From contig NZ_JAINRC010000012.1 of NCBI RefSeq assembly GCF_020400655.1, positions 278,377 through 342,376 of the forward strand: a stretch of 64,000 nt of DNA, written 5' to 3'. Shown here piece by piece: positions 15,989-23,799 of the stretch. Positions within the stretch are counted from its first letter, which is position 1. Every line of letters starts with the position of its first letter. The position numbers and the translations under genes are program-made. Origin of the DNA: Streptomyces spinosus. GTDB taxonomy: Bacteria; Actinomycetota; Actinomycetes; Streptomycetales; Streptomycetaceae. Under the pieces are notes generated by a model that was not told the DNA's origin, did not search any database, and was given only the letters and a program-made list of their open reading frames with translations.

Positions 15989-17047
15989 ATGCCCAGTCCC
16001 TCTCCCGCCGGCACTCCGGACGCCGCCTCTGTCCGCGCTCCCGGGCCCGCCGCCGTCCCCGCCCCCACCCACCTCGTCCTCCCCACCCCCGCCGGCCGCA
16101 CCCACGCCGTGCAGCAAGGCCGGCAGGGTCCGCTCGTGCTGCTCCTGCACGGCTTCCCGGAGTCCTGGTACGCCTGGCGCCACCAATTGCCGGTGCTCGC
16201 CGCCGCCGGTTACCGCGCGGTGGCGATCGACGTGCGGGGTTACGGCCGTTCGTCCAGGCCGGACGCGGTGGACGCGTACCGGATGCTGGAGCTGGTCGCG
16301 GACAACGTCGCCGTGGTGGAGGCGCTGGGCGAGCGGTCCGCGGTGCTCGTCGGGCACGACTGGGGTGCGTCGATCGCCGCCGCGTCGGCGCTGACCAGGC
16401 CGGACGTGTTCCGGGCCGTGGGTCTGCTGAGCGTGCCGTACACCCCGCCGGGTGGCCCGCGGCCCAGCGAGGTCTTCGCGGCGATGGCGGGGGAGGGGGC
16501 CGAGGGCGGCGCCGGGGAGGAGTTCTACGTCTCGTACTTCCAGCGGCCGGGCCGTGCGGAGGCCGAGATCGAGCCCGATGTGCGCGGGTGGCTGGCCGGT
16601 TTCTACGCGGCCCTGTCCGCCGGCACCATGCCCGCGCCGGACGCCCCGGCCCCGTACTTCGTCAGCCCCGGCGGCACACTGCGTGACCGTTTCCCCGTCG
16701 GTGTCCTGCCGTCCTGGCTGGAGGAGCACGACCTCGACGTGTACGCCGGAGAGTTCGAGCGGACCGGGATGACCGGTGCCCTGAACCGGTACCGGAACAT
16801 GGACCGGGACTGGGCGGACCTGGCCGGTCGGGCGAACGCCCCGGTCACGCAGCCCTCGCTGTTCATCGGGGGTGAGCGGGACGCCTCCCTCGCCTGGCTG
16901 GCCGACGCGCTGACGGCCTTCCCCAAGACCCTGCCGGGACTGCTCGGCTCGCACATCCTGGACGGATGCGGGCATTTCGTCCAGCAGGAACGCCCGGACG
17001 AGACGAACCGCATCCTGCTCGACTGGTTGGCGTCCCTGCCGGTGTGA
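15989..17047 (+). CDS. alpha/beta hydrolase, epoxide-hydrolase-like
   Basis: 352 residues; ATG at 15989 with a strong CAGGAGGT RBS. After a Pro/Ala-rich N-terminus of about 28 residues, the fold shows the oxyanion motif LLLHGFPESWYAWRHQ (HGFP), VRGYGRSSRP, and the nucleophile elbow VGHDWGAS, where Asp replaces Ser as in epoxide hydrolases and haloalkane dehalogenases. The C-terminal His is in LDGCGHFVQQERP, and a cap domain with a GALNRYRNMDRDW-type segment supports the epoxide hydrolase branch. The substrate is unknown and there is no partner gene. Confidence 0.88.
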   Translation: MPSPSPAGTPDAASVRAPGPAAVPAPTHLVLPTPAGRTHAVQQGRQGPLVLLLHGFPESWYAWRHQLPVLAAAGYRAVAIDVRGYGRSSRPDAVDAYRMLELVADNVAVVEALGERSAVLVGHDWGASIAAASALTRPDVFRAVGLLSVPYTPPGGPRPSEVFAAMAGEGAEGGAGEEFYVSYFQRPGRAEAEIEPDVRGWLAGFYAALSAGTMPAPDAPAPYFVSPGGTLRDRFPVGVLPSWLEEHDLDVYAGEFERTGMTGALNRYRNMDRDWADLAGRANAPVTQPSLFIGGERDASLAWLADALTAFPKTLPGLLGSHILDGCGHFVQQERPDETNRILLDWLASLPV

Positions 17048-17635
17048 CCGGCAGCCGGCGCGCGGGTCTCCGGTCTGCCGACCTGACCGGCCCCGGGCGA
17101 ACGATCCTGAAGGCGGCCGGGATGCCGACGGCAATGCCGGGGGCTCGGCGCGGGGGCCGACAGCGGCTCCGGGAAGGGGGCGGTGACGATCCGTTACTTG
17201 TGGTGGGGTGCCGAGGACATCTTCTGGGAGAACTTCCGGACGCGGCCCGTCGGCGGAATTCCCGGACGTTCCCAAAACGCCGTCACATTCCCCGGGAAGT
17301 ATGACAAGCGAGGAATTCCCCTCGATCCGGCATCACAGGCGCAGGCCGGAAAGCTGACCTGGCCCACTTAGGCGAGGGCGTCGCGCAGCCTGCGCCCCGA
17401 CCGGTCTCCGCATCCCACCCCTCGGCCGTCTTGGGCCGAACGGACTGCCGCTACCGCAACGCCCGAGTCCTCCACCCGGGAGACCGGCAAGAGGGGGAGC
17501 GCCGCTGCACGGGCGGCGGCGCTCGCGCCCCCAGCGTGACGCCCGCCGCGGCCCGGCGCATGAGTACCCGTACTCAGATCCCCGCACGACGAACCCGCAC
17601 GACGGCCCCCGCGCGACCTCGCGCACACTCGACCC
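17048..17635. other. 588-bp gap with palindromes and a weak small frame
   Basis: Locally lower G+C at about 17250-17340. It holds GGAATTCCC twice (17255-17263 and 17312-17320), TTCCC-C-GGGAA (17288-17298) and the perfect palindrome TGAGTAC-CC-GTACTCA (17561-17576). A 62-codon frame (17183-17371, GTG start after GGAAGGGGG) looks coding only in its first third; it may be a decayed or novel small gene. Confidence 0.45.
17561..17576. promoter_or_regulatory. candidate operator upstream of the SRPBCC gene
   Basis: Perfect 7-2-7 inverted repeat TGAGTACCCGTACTCA, 60 bp before the ATG at 17636. The size and symmetry fit a dimeric repressor site. Confidence 0.5.
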
Positions 17636-18082
17636 ATGGAATGGAACCACTACCGCTTCCTCAGCGTGTGGCCCCTGCCCGCCCCGCCGGCCACCGTGTA
17701 CGCGGCACTGGAGCGGGCCGAGGACTACCCCCGCTGGTGGCCGCAGGTACGGGCGGTGACCCGGCTGGACGACGGCACCGGCGTGATCACCATCCGGTCC
17801 GCGCTGCCGTACGCCCTCACCTCCACCGTGCGGGAGACCCGGCGCGACCCCGCCGCCGGCGTCCTGGAGGTGACCCTGTCCGGCGACATCGACGGCTGGG
17901 CCCGCTGGACGGTCACCCCCGGCGGCCCCGGCGCCCTCGCCCGCTACGACCAGGAGGTCCGCGTCCGCAAGCCCCTGCTCAGACGGCTCGCCGTACCCGG
18001 ACGGCCGCTCTTCCGCCTCAATCACCGGCTGATGATGCGGGCGGGACGGCGCGGACTGCTGCGCCACCTGGAAGCGGTTTGA
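17636..18082 (+). CDS. SRPBCC / polyketide-cyclase-like protein
   Basis: 148 residues from the ATG at 17636; a CACACT box ends 6 nt upstream, so it is probably leaderless. The helix-grip fold is suggested by the start WNHYRFLSVWPLPAPPATVYAALERAEDYPRWWPQV, the usual SRPBCC opening with the YPRWW motif, followed by alternating beta strands. These proteins bind hydrophobic ligands or act as cyclases/dehydratases; nothing here fixes a ligand, and no polyketide genes are nearby. A tRNA-Val(CAC) gene follows 39 bp downstream. Confidence 0.8.
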   Translation: MEWNHYRFLSVWPLPAPPATVYAALERAEDYPRWWPQVRAVTRLDDGTGVITIRSALPYALTSTVRETRRDPAAGVLEVTLSGDIDGWARWTVTPGGPGALARYDQEVRVRKPLLRRLAVPGRPLFRLNHRLMMRAGRRGLLRHLEAV

Positions 18083-18121
18083 AGGAACCCGGCCGGGACC
18101 TGTATTGTTCAGTGCGTTCCC

Positions 18122-18193
18122 GGGCGATTAGCTCAGTGGGAGAGCGCTTCGTTCACACCGAAGAGGTCACTGGTTCGAACCCAGTATCGCCCA
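18122..18193 (+). tRNA. tRNA-Val (CAC), copy 2
   Basis: 72 nt, identical in sequence to 15401-15472 (acceptor GGGCGAT/ATCGCCC, anticodon CAC). Confidence 0.97.
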
Positions 18194-18199
18194 CCGGGA

Positions 18200-18229
18200 A
18201 AGGCCGGTCCGCCGTCGCGGACCGGCCTT
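18200..18229 (+). terminator. terminator after tRNA-Val(CAC) copy 2
   Basis: Perfect 12-bp inverted repeat (18200-18211 and 18218-18229), 6-nt loop, followed by a pyrimidine-rich CTTCTTC. Confidence 0.8.
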
Positions 18230-18247
18230 CTTCATGACGCCAGGCCC

Positions 18248-18973
18248 TCACGCGGCCGCCGGCAGCGCCGGCCGGAGCGGCCACTCCGTGCTGACGACCT
18301 CCTCCGAACCACTGCGCGCGAACCACGCCTGCAACCCCCGCGCCTGCGCCGCGTGCCAGTTCGCCTGCAAGGTGTGCAGATCGGCGGGGGACAGCCGCTC
18401 CAGCCGGGCCGCGAACCGGCGGCCCAGCGCCCGGACGACATCCATCGCGGCCAGCGCGTCCGCCGCCGCGTCGTGTGCGTCCTGGAGCGTCACCTCGTAG
18501 TGCGCGCACAGGTCCGCCAGGGTGCGCCGGCCCTTGCGGTACCGGTCCAGGTGCTTGTCCAGCACCCGCGGGTCCAGCACCCTGAGCGGCGCCGACTCCA
18601 GCCAGCGGTCCAGCGACGACGCCCGGTGCCGGCGCAACTCCCGGTCCAGCAGTGTCAGATCGAACGGCGCGTTCATCACCACCAGCGGCCGGCCCAGCGC
18701 CGCGTGCTCGGCCAGCTGCTCGGCTATCTCGTACACCACCGGGGCCGGCCAGCGCCCGTTGTGCTGCAGGTGCTCCTCCGTCAGCCCGTGCACCGCCGTC
18801 GCCGCCTCCGGCACCGGCACACCCGGGTTCACCAGCCACCGGGTGATCCGGGGCCGGGTCCCCGGCGCGTCCTGGACGACGACGGCGGCCGACACGATCC
18901 GGTCGGTCTCGACGTCCACGCCCGTCGTCTCCGTGTCGAAGGCGGCCAGCGGCCCCTCGTACCAGGTCGTCAT
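18248..18973 (-). CDS. DnaQ-type DEDDh 3'-5' exonuclease
   Basis: 241 residues; ATG at 18973 with GAGGAG about 11 nt upstream. The four DEDDh acidic residues are visible: AAFDTETTG (D and E), VVMNAPFDLTLLDRE (D) and LQDAHDAAADALAAMD (H-x4-D). This is the proofreading/RNase T superfamily. It has only the nuclease domain, with a C-terminal extension of about 55 residues ending in Ala, and no polymerase or helicase part. It should remove nucleotides from 3' ends of DNA or RNA. It is divergent from the DUF4365 gene, 168 bp apart. Confidence 0.92.
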   Translation of the reverse strand: MTTWYEGPLAAFDTETTGVDVETDRIVSAAVVVQDAPGTRPRITRWLVNPGVPVPEAATAVHGLTEEHLQHNGRWPAPVVYEIAEQLAEHAALGRPLVVMNAPFDLTLLDRELRRHRASSLDRWLESAPLRVLDPRVLDKHLDRYRKGRRTLADLCAHYEVTLQDAHDAAADALAAMDVVRALGRRFAARLERLSPADLHTLQANWHAAQARGLQAWFARSGSEEVVSTEWPLRPALPAAA

Positions 18974-19141
18974 GCCAACCCAACTCCTCGCTCACCCATG
19001 GCAGATGACGTTCCGTCTTCTGCCCGTTTGGTGATACCCGGGCCGTTTGCGCCGTACGCCGGGGGGAGACAACAGGAGTACGGGTCTTTGCAGTTCAACG
19101 GCCCACAGCAGGGAAAGACTTGCCTGGGAAGGCTGTTGGTC

Positions 19142-19708
19142 ATGGCCATAGCGCAGCCCGAGCGGGGCGGGCTGCTGCCCGAACGTCCGGGACACCTTCG
19201 CGGCTCGCTCGCCACCACCGCCTGCATGGAGACACTGCAGGTCGGCTATCTGCACGCGGTCGCCGCCGCGGCGGGCTGCTCGCTGTCCCAGCCGTTCCCG
19301 GACAACGGCATCGACTGGCACGTCAGCCACAGCGCGCCCGGGCACACCGTCGACGACGAGGTCACGATCAAGGTGCAGCTGAAGGCCACCTACCAGATCG
19401 CGCCGAACCCGCCGGGTCGCTCGTTCTCCTTCACCCTGGACAACGACCACCTGCGCAAGCTGGCCCGCACCCCCGTCTCGGTGCACAAGATCCTGGTCGT
19501 GATGCTCGTGCCGCGCTCCCAGGACGACTGGCTGCGCGCCGGCCACGACCGCCTCGACCTGCGGCACTGCTGCTACTGGAGCAACCTCGCGGGCCATCCC
19601 ATCACCGGCCGGAACCGGACCACCGTGCGGATACCGACCTCGCGCATCTTCGACGACCGGGCGCTCTGCGAGATCATGACGCGGGTCGGGACGGGAGGCA
19701 GACCATGA
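19142..19708 (+). CDS. DUF4365 protein, PD-(D/E)XK nuclease-like
   Basis: 188 residues from the ATG at 19142 (GGAAGG about 10 nt upstream). It matches the DUF4365 type: an N-terminal helix with E30, then D58 in DNGIDWHV and Q79-x-K81 in IKVQLKATYQ, an arrangement like the E...D...(E/Q)xK active site of restriction-endonuclease folds. LDLRHCCYWSNLAG and VRIPTSRIFDDRALCEIM are further conserved-looking blocks. The family is uncharacterised; nuclease function is an inference from the residues. Its TGA overlaps the ATG of the next gene (ATGA), so the two products are probably made together. Confidence 0.8.
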   Translation: MAIAQPERGGLLPERPGHLRGSLATTACMETLQVGYLHAVAAAAGCSLSQPFPDNGIDWHVSHSAPGHTVDDEVTIKVQLKATYQIAPNPPGRSFSFTLDNDHLRKLARTPVSVHKILVVMLVPRSQDDWLRAGHDRLDLRHCCYWSNLAGHPITGRNRTTVRIPTSRIFDDRALCEIMTRVGTGGRP

Positions 19709-20922
19709 GGAACCGTCCCTGGGGCGAGCCGGTACGGCACGTCCGGCCGCACCCCGACGACCTCCCCTGGGACCGGCCGCCCGAGCCCGCCGACGTCGAC
19801 CCCGCCGTGCTCGGCGCCCTGCTGCGCCGGCACGGCTGGCAGCGGCGCGGCGGAGCACCCGGCCGGTACGGCCGCTGGACCCCGCCCGGCCCGGCCGGCG
19901 GCGGAACCAGCCTGCTGGTCCCCGAGAGCCGCGCCTTCCCCGACAGCGACGACCTGCTCGGCGAGGCCCTCGGCGCCCTCGCCCGCAGCCGCACCCCCTC
20001 CGCGCGCGAGGTCCTGATCTCCCTCGCCGTACCCAGCGACGAGGTCCGCTGGTGGCGCGACACCCCGGCAGGACCCGCCGGCGCCGCCCCCTGGACCGCG
20101 GACGACCACCTGCGCGGCGCCGCCCGGCGCACGCTGCTCGCCGCCGCGCTCGCCACACGCGCACGTGCCGGCTACTACGGCGCCCGCCACCGCCGCTCCG
20201 CCGCCGTCCTCCTGGACGACGTCCTCGTCGGCCCTGCCACCGAGGGCCGCACCCTCACCGCCTTCGTCCCCGTGACCGCCGGCCGGCCCCTCGCCGTCCG
20301 CCTCCACCAGGCCCTCCACGCCGCCCGTGAGGCCGTCGACTACCGCAGGGCCACCGGCGGCATGGACGCCTTCGACGGCGCCGTCGAGGCCGGCGTCAGC
20401 CGGGAACTCACCGAGGCGCTCGCCGCCCTCGTCCGCGGCACCGAGGGCGCCCGCGTCGCCGTCGCCTGGGCACCCGGCGCCGGCGTCCCCGAAGGCTGCG
20501 CCCCCTCCGCCGAACCCGTCGAGTTCTCACCCGGCGACCTGCCCGCGCTCCGCGAGGCCGCCGCCCGCTACCTGCGCGCCGAACCCTCCGTGCCGGTCAC
20601 CGTCACCGGTGCCGTCGTCCGCATGCGCCGTTCCGGGCCCGGCGGCGGGGGCACCGTACGCCTGCGCGTCCTCGCCGGCGCCGACGTCCCGCACGTCCGC
20701 GTCACCCTGGGCGAGGAGGACTACCGCATCGCCGGCCACGCCCACCTCGTCGGCCTCCCCGTCCGCGTGCGCGGCCGGCTGGAGCGCCGGGGCGGCTTCC
20801 GCACGCTCACCGGCGCCTCGGGAGTGGTCCCCGTGCAGGTGGACGAGGCCGAACGGGACCGGCTGCTGAAGTCCCTCCAGGAGAACCTCGACTTCTTCGA
20901 GGAGGCGTGCGGGGAGGCGTGA
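19705..20922 (+). CDS. unknown protein with an OB-fold-like C-terminus, coupled to the DUF4365 gene
   Basis: 405 residues; the ATG overlaps the upstream stop, with GGAGG upstream. I do not recognise a named family. The N-terminus has a DDLPWDRPPEPADVD segment and a winged-looking LLRRHGWQRRGG; the middle is Ala/Arg-rich and helical. The last 115 residues alternate beta strands (VPVTVTGAVVRMRR, TVRLRVLAGADVPHVRVTL, AHLVGLPVRVRGRLERRG, FRTLTGASGVVPVQV) in the style of an OB fold, then end with an acidic helix LLKSLQENLDFFEEACGEA. An OB fold would suit nucleic-acid binding beside a putative nuclease, but this is inference. Confidence 0.72.
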   Translation: MRNRPWGEPVRHVRPHPDDLPWDRPPEPADVDPAVLGALLRRHGWQRRGGAPGRYGRWTPPGPAGGGTSLLVPESRAFPDSDDLLGEALGALARSRTPSAREVLISLAVPSDEVRWWRDTPAGPAGAAPWTADDHLRGAARRTLLAAALATRARAGYYGARHRRSAAVLLDDVLVGPATEGRTLTAFVPVTAGRPLAVRLHQALHAAREAVDYRRATGGMDAFDGAVEAGVSRELTEALAALVRGTEGARVAVAWAPGAGVPEGCAPSAEPVEFSPGDLPALREAAARYLRAEPSVPVTVTGAVVRMRRSGPGGGGTVRLRVLAGADVPHVRVTLGEEDYRIAGHAHLVGLPVRVRGRLERRGGFRTLTGASGVVPVQVDEAERDRLLKSLQENLDFFEEACGEA

Positions 20923-20972
20923 CCGAAGGGGTGCGGACGGTAACCGTTTCGCGGTCGGCGCCGTCGGGTCGG

Positions 20973-20978
20973 TACGAT
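20973..20978 (+). promoter_or_regulatory. putative -10 box for thrS
   Basis: TACGAT, about 59 nt before the start codon. The leader is too short for a T-box and shows no specifier structure. Confidence 0.45.
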
Positions 20979-21036
20979 CGCCTGTGCGCGCGCTCCTGGT
21001 ATGGCGCCGCACCCCACCTTCAGTCAGGAGAGACCG

Positions 21037-23013
21037 GTGTCAGACGTCCGTGTGATCATCCAACGCGATTCCGAGCGGGAAGAACGCGTGGTGACGACGG
21101 GCACTACGGCCGCCGACCTCTTCGCGGGCGAGCGCTCGATCATCGCCGCGCGCGTGGGCGGCGAGCTGAAGGACCTCGCGTACGCACTGTCCGACGGCGA
21201 CGAGGTCGAGGGCGTCGAGATCTCGTCCGAGGACGGCCTGAACATCCTGCGCCACTCCACCGCGCACGTCATGGCGCAGGCCGTGCAGGAACTGTTCCCC
21301 GAGGCCAAGCTGGGCATCGGCCCCCCCGTCAAGGACGGCTTCTACTACGACTTCGACGTCGAGAAGCCGTTCACGCCCGAGGATCTCAAGGCCATCGAGA
21401 AGAAGATGCAGGAGATCCAGAAGCGCGGGCAGCGCTTCGCCCGCCGTGTCGTCACCGACGACGCGGCCCGCGAGGAGCTCGCGGACGAGCCCTACAAGCT
21501 GGAGCTGATCGGCCTCAAGGGCTCGGCGTCGCACGACGACGGCGCGGACGTCGAGGTCGGCGCCGGCGAGCTGACGATCTACGACAACCTGGACGCCAAG
21601 ACCGGCGAGCTGTGCTGGAAGGACCTGTGCCGCGGTCCCCACCTGCCCTCGACCCGCCTCATCCCGGCGTTCAAGCTGATGCGCAACGCGGCCGCCTACT
21701 GGCGCGGCAGCGAGAAGAACCCGATGCTCCAGCGCATCTACGGCACCGCCTGGCCCTCCAAGGACGAGCTGAAGGCGTACCTGGACTTCCTCGCCGAGGC
21801 CGAGAAGCGCGACCACCGCAAGCTCGGCAGCGAGCTGGACCTGTTCTCCATCCCGGAGCAGATCGGCTCCGGCCTCGCCGTCTTCCACCCCAAGGGCGGC
21901 ATCGTCCGCCGGGTCATGGAGGACTACTCGCGGCGCCGCCACGAGGAGGAGGGCTACGAGTTCGTCTACACCCCGCACGCGACGAAGGGGAAGCTCTTCG
22001 AGACGTCCGGGCACCTGGACTGGTACGCCGACGGCATGTACCCGCCCATGCAGCTCGACGAGGGCGTGGACTACTACCTCAAGCCCATGAACTGCCCGAT
22101 GCACAACCTGATCTTCGACGCGCGCGGCCGGTCGTACCGCGAACTGCCGCTGCGCCTCTTCGAGTTCGGGACCGTGTACCGGTACGAGAAGTCGGGCGTC
22201 GTGCACGGCCTGACCCGCGCCCGCGGCTTCACGCAGGACGACGCGCACATCTACTGCACCCGTGAGCAGATGTCCGACGAGCTGGACAAGACGCTCACCT
22301 TCGTCCTCGGCCTGCTGCGCGACTACGGCCTGACCGACTTCTACCTGGAGCTGTCCACCAAGGACCCGGAGAAGTTCGTCGGCTCCGACGAGGTCTGGGA
22401 GGAGGCGACCGAGACCCTGCGCCAGGTCGCCGAGAAGCAGGGCCTGCCCCTCGTCCCCGACCCGGGCGGTGCCGCCTTCTACGGCCCGAAGATCTCCGTC
22501 CAGGCCAAGGACGCCATCGGCAGGACCTGGCAGATGTCGACCATCCAGCTCGACTTCAACCTGCCCGAGCGGTTCAACCTGGAGTACACGGGCCCCGACG
22601 GCTCCAAGCAGCGCCCGGTCATGATCCACCGCGCGCTGTTCGGTTCCATCGAGCGGTTCTTCGCCGTCCTGCTGGAGCACTACGCGGGCGCCTTCCCGGC
22701 GTGGCTGGCGCCGGTCCAGGCGATCGGCATCCCGATCGGCGACGCGCACGTGGACTACCTGCAGAAGTTCGCCGCCGCGGCCAGGAAGCGGGGCCTGCGC
22801 GTCGAGGTGGACTCCTCCTCGGACCGCATGCAGAAGAAGATCCGCAACGCCCAGAAGCAGAAGGTGCCCTTCATGGTCATCGCCGGCGACGAGGACATGT
22901 CGAACGGCTCGGTGTCCTTCCGCTACCGCGACGGCTCGCAGGAGAACGGCATCCCGTTCGACGAGGCCCTCGCGAAGATCGCCAAGGTGGTCGAGGAGCG
23001 GGCCCAGGTCTGA
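21037..23013 (+). CDS. thrS: threonine-tRNA ligase
   Basis: 658 residues from the GTG at 21037 (CAGGAGAG upstream). Domain order is standard: TGS (1-65), the editing domain with HSTAHVMAQAV (HxxxH), the class II catalytic core with the Zn-binding Cys in KPMNCPMHN, VYRYEKSGVVHGLTRARGF (motif 2) and YGPKISVQAKD, and the anticodon-binding domain from about 560. It charges tRNA-Thr in the cytosol and edits mischarged Ser. The longer frame back to 21001 includes the RBS and so is rejected. A strong terminator follows. Confidence 0.98.
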   Translation: MSDVRVIIQRDSEREERVVTTGTTAADLFAGERSIIAARVGGELKDLAYALSDGDEVEGVEISSEDGLNILRHSTAHVMAQAVQELFPEAKLGIGPPVKDGFYYDFDVEKPFTPEDLKAIEKKMQEIQKRGQRFARRVVTDDAAREELADEPYKLELIGLKGSASHDDGADVEVGAGELTIYDNLDAKTGELCWKDLCRGPHLPSTRLIPAFKLMRNAAAYWRGSEKNPMLQRIYGTAWPSKDELKAYLDFLAEAEKRDHRKLGSELDLFSIPEQIGSGLAVFHPKGGIVRRVMEDYSRRRHEEEGYEFVYTPHATKGKLFETSGHLDWYADGMYPPMQLDEGVDYYLKPMNCPMHNLIFDARGRSYRELPLRLFEFGTVYRYEKSGVVHGLTRARGFTQDDAHIYCTREQMSDELDKTLTFVLGLLRDYGLTDFYLELSTKDPEKFVGSDEVWEEATETLRQVAEKQGLPLVPDPGGAAFYGPKISVQAKDAIGRTWQMSTIQLDFNLPERFNLEYTGPDGSKQRPVMIHRALFGSIERFFAVLLEHYAGAFPAWLAPVQAIGIPIGDAHVDYLQKFAAAARKRGLRVEVDSSSDRMQKKIRNAQKQKVPFMVIAGDEDMSNGSVSFRYRDGSQENGIPFDEALAKIAKVVEERAQV

Positions 23014-23028
23014 GCCGCCCGAGCACCG

Positions 23029-23060
23029 AAGGCCCCCGGGACCATGGTCCCGGGGGCCTT
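23029..23060 (+). terminator. terminator after thrS
   Basis: Perfect 32-bp palindrome (two 16-nt arms centred on CCATGG), 16 nt after the stop codon; the innermost bases must form the loop. Confidence 0.8.
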
Positions 23061-23155
23061 CCCCGTCCCTGCCCGCCGGCCGGGTCCGGCCACGGAACGC
23101 CGGCCGGCCGCCCCGGCGACACGCCGGGAAGGGCCGAAGCCATATGCTGCCTAGC

Positions 23156-23704
23156 ATGACGAGTGAGCCGGAGCAGCAGATCGGAGTGGGGACGCAGGAC
23201 GCGTTCCAGCGCCTGTGGACGCCCCACCGGATGGCCTACATCCAGGGTGAGAACAAGCCGACCGGCCCGGGGGCCGGCGACGGCTGCCCCTTCTGCTCGA
23301 TTCCGGCCAAGTCGGACGAGGACGGGCTGGTCGTCCGGCGCGGTGAGCACGTGTACGCCGTCCTCAACCTGTACCCGTACAACGGCGGCCACCTGATGAC
23401 CGTGCCCTACCGCCACGTGGCCGACTACACGGACCTGACCGGACCGGAGACGGCCGAGCTGGCGGAGCTGACCAAGCAGGCCATGACCGCCCTGCGGACC
23501 GCGTCCGGCGCGCAGGGGTTCAACATCGGGATGAACCAGGGCGGGGTGGCGGGAGCCGGTATCGCCGCGCACCTGCACCAGCACATCGTCCCGCGCTGGG
23601 GCGGCGACACGAACTTCATGCCGGTCGTGGGCCACACGCGGGTGCTTCCGCAGCTCCTGGCGGACACCCGGAAGATGCTGGCGGAGGCGTGGCCGACGGC
23701 GTGA
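23156..23704 (+). CDS. HIT-family nucleotide hydrolase/phosphorylase
   Basis: 182 residues from the ATG at 23156, favoured because CATATG at 23141-23146 is a plausible leaderless -10; an ATG four codons earlier lies inside that box. A zinc pair CPFC near residue 45, YPYNGGHLMTVPYRHV, and the histidine triad HLHQHIVPRW identify the HIT fold. The histidine nucleophile attacks alpha-phosphates of dinucleotides such as Ap4A; actinobacterial relatives are described as Ap4A phosphorylases. Closely downstream of thrS, which itself can make Ap4A as a side product, so a clearing role is plausible but unproven. Confidence 0.9.
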   Translation: MTSEPEQQIGVGTQDAFQRLWTPHRMAYIQGENKPTGPGAGDGCPFCSIPAKSDEDGLVVRRGEHVYAVLNLYPYNGGHLMTVPYRHVADYTDLTGPETAELAELTKQAMTALRTASGAQGFNIGMNQGGVAGAGIAAHLHQHIVPRWGGDTNFMPVVGHTRVLPQLLADTRKMLAEAWPTA

Positions 23705-23727
23705 GCCCGTCCGGCACGTGAGGACGA

Positions 23728-23764
23728 GGCCGTCCACGGCCGGCGCGCGGGTCCGGGGACGGCC
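23728..23764. terminator. weak hairpin between convergent genes
   Basis: GGCCGTCC (23728-23735) and GGACGGCC (23757-23764) with a 21-nt interior, between the HIT gene and the minus-strand membrane protein gene. Confidence 0.3.
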
Positions 23765-23799
23765 CCCCGGCTCCGGCACCGGCCGGACCGACGGAAGGC

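Noticed and set aside
17636..18082. Part of a polyketide biosynthetic cluster
   Set aside because: The SRPBCC fold is widespread and no synthase, acyl carrier or tailoring gene is near.
15401..18193. Genomic island bounded by the two identical tRNA-Val(CAC) genes acting as attachment sites
   Set aside because: The two are complete tRNA genes in the same direction, each with its own terminator; there is no integrase between them and the enclosed genes have normal codon use. Simple duplication is enough.
20923..21036. T-box riboswitch upstream of thrS
   Set aside because: The 110-bp region has no specifier hairpin or T-box sequence; likewise none before hisS or alaS.
21040..23157. 705-codon antisense frame over thrS
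   Set aside because: Fully overlaps thrS, no RBS and no recognisable domain.
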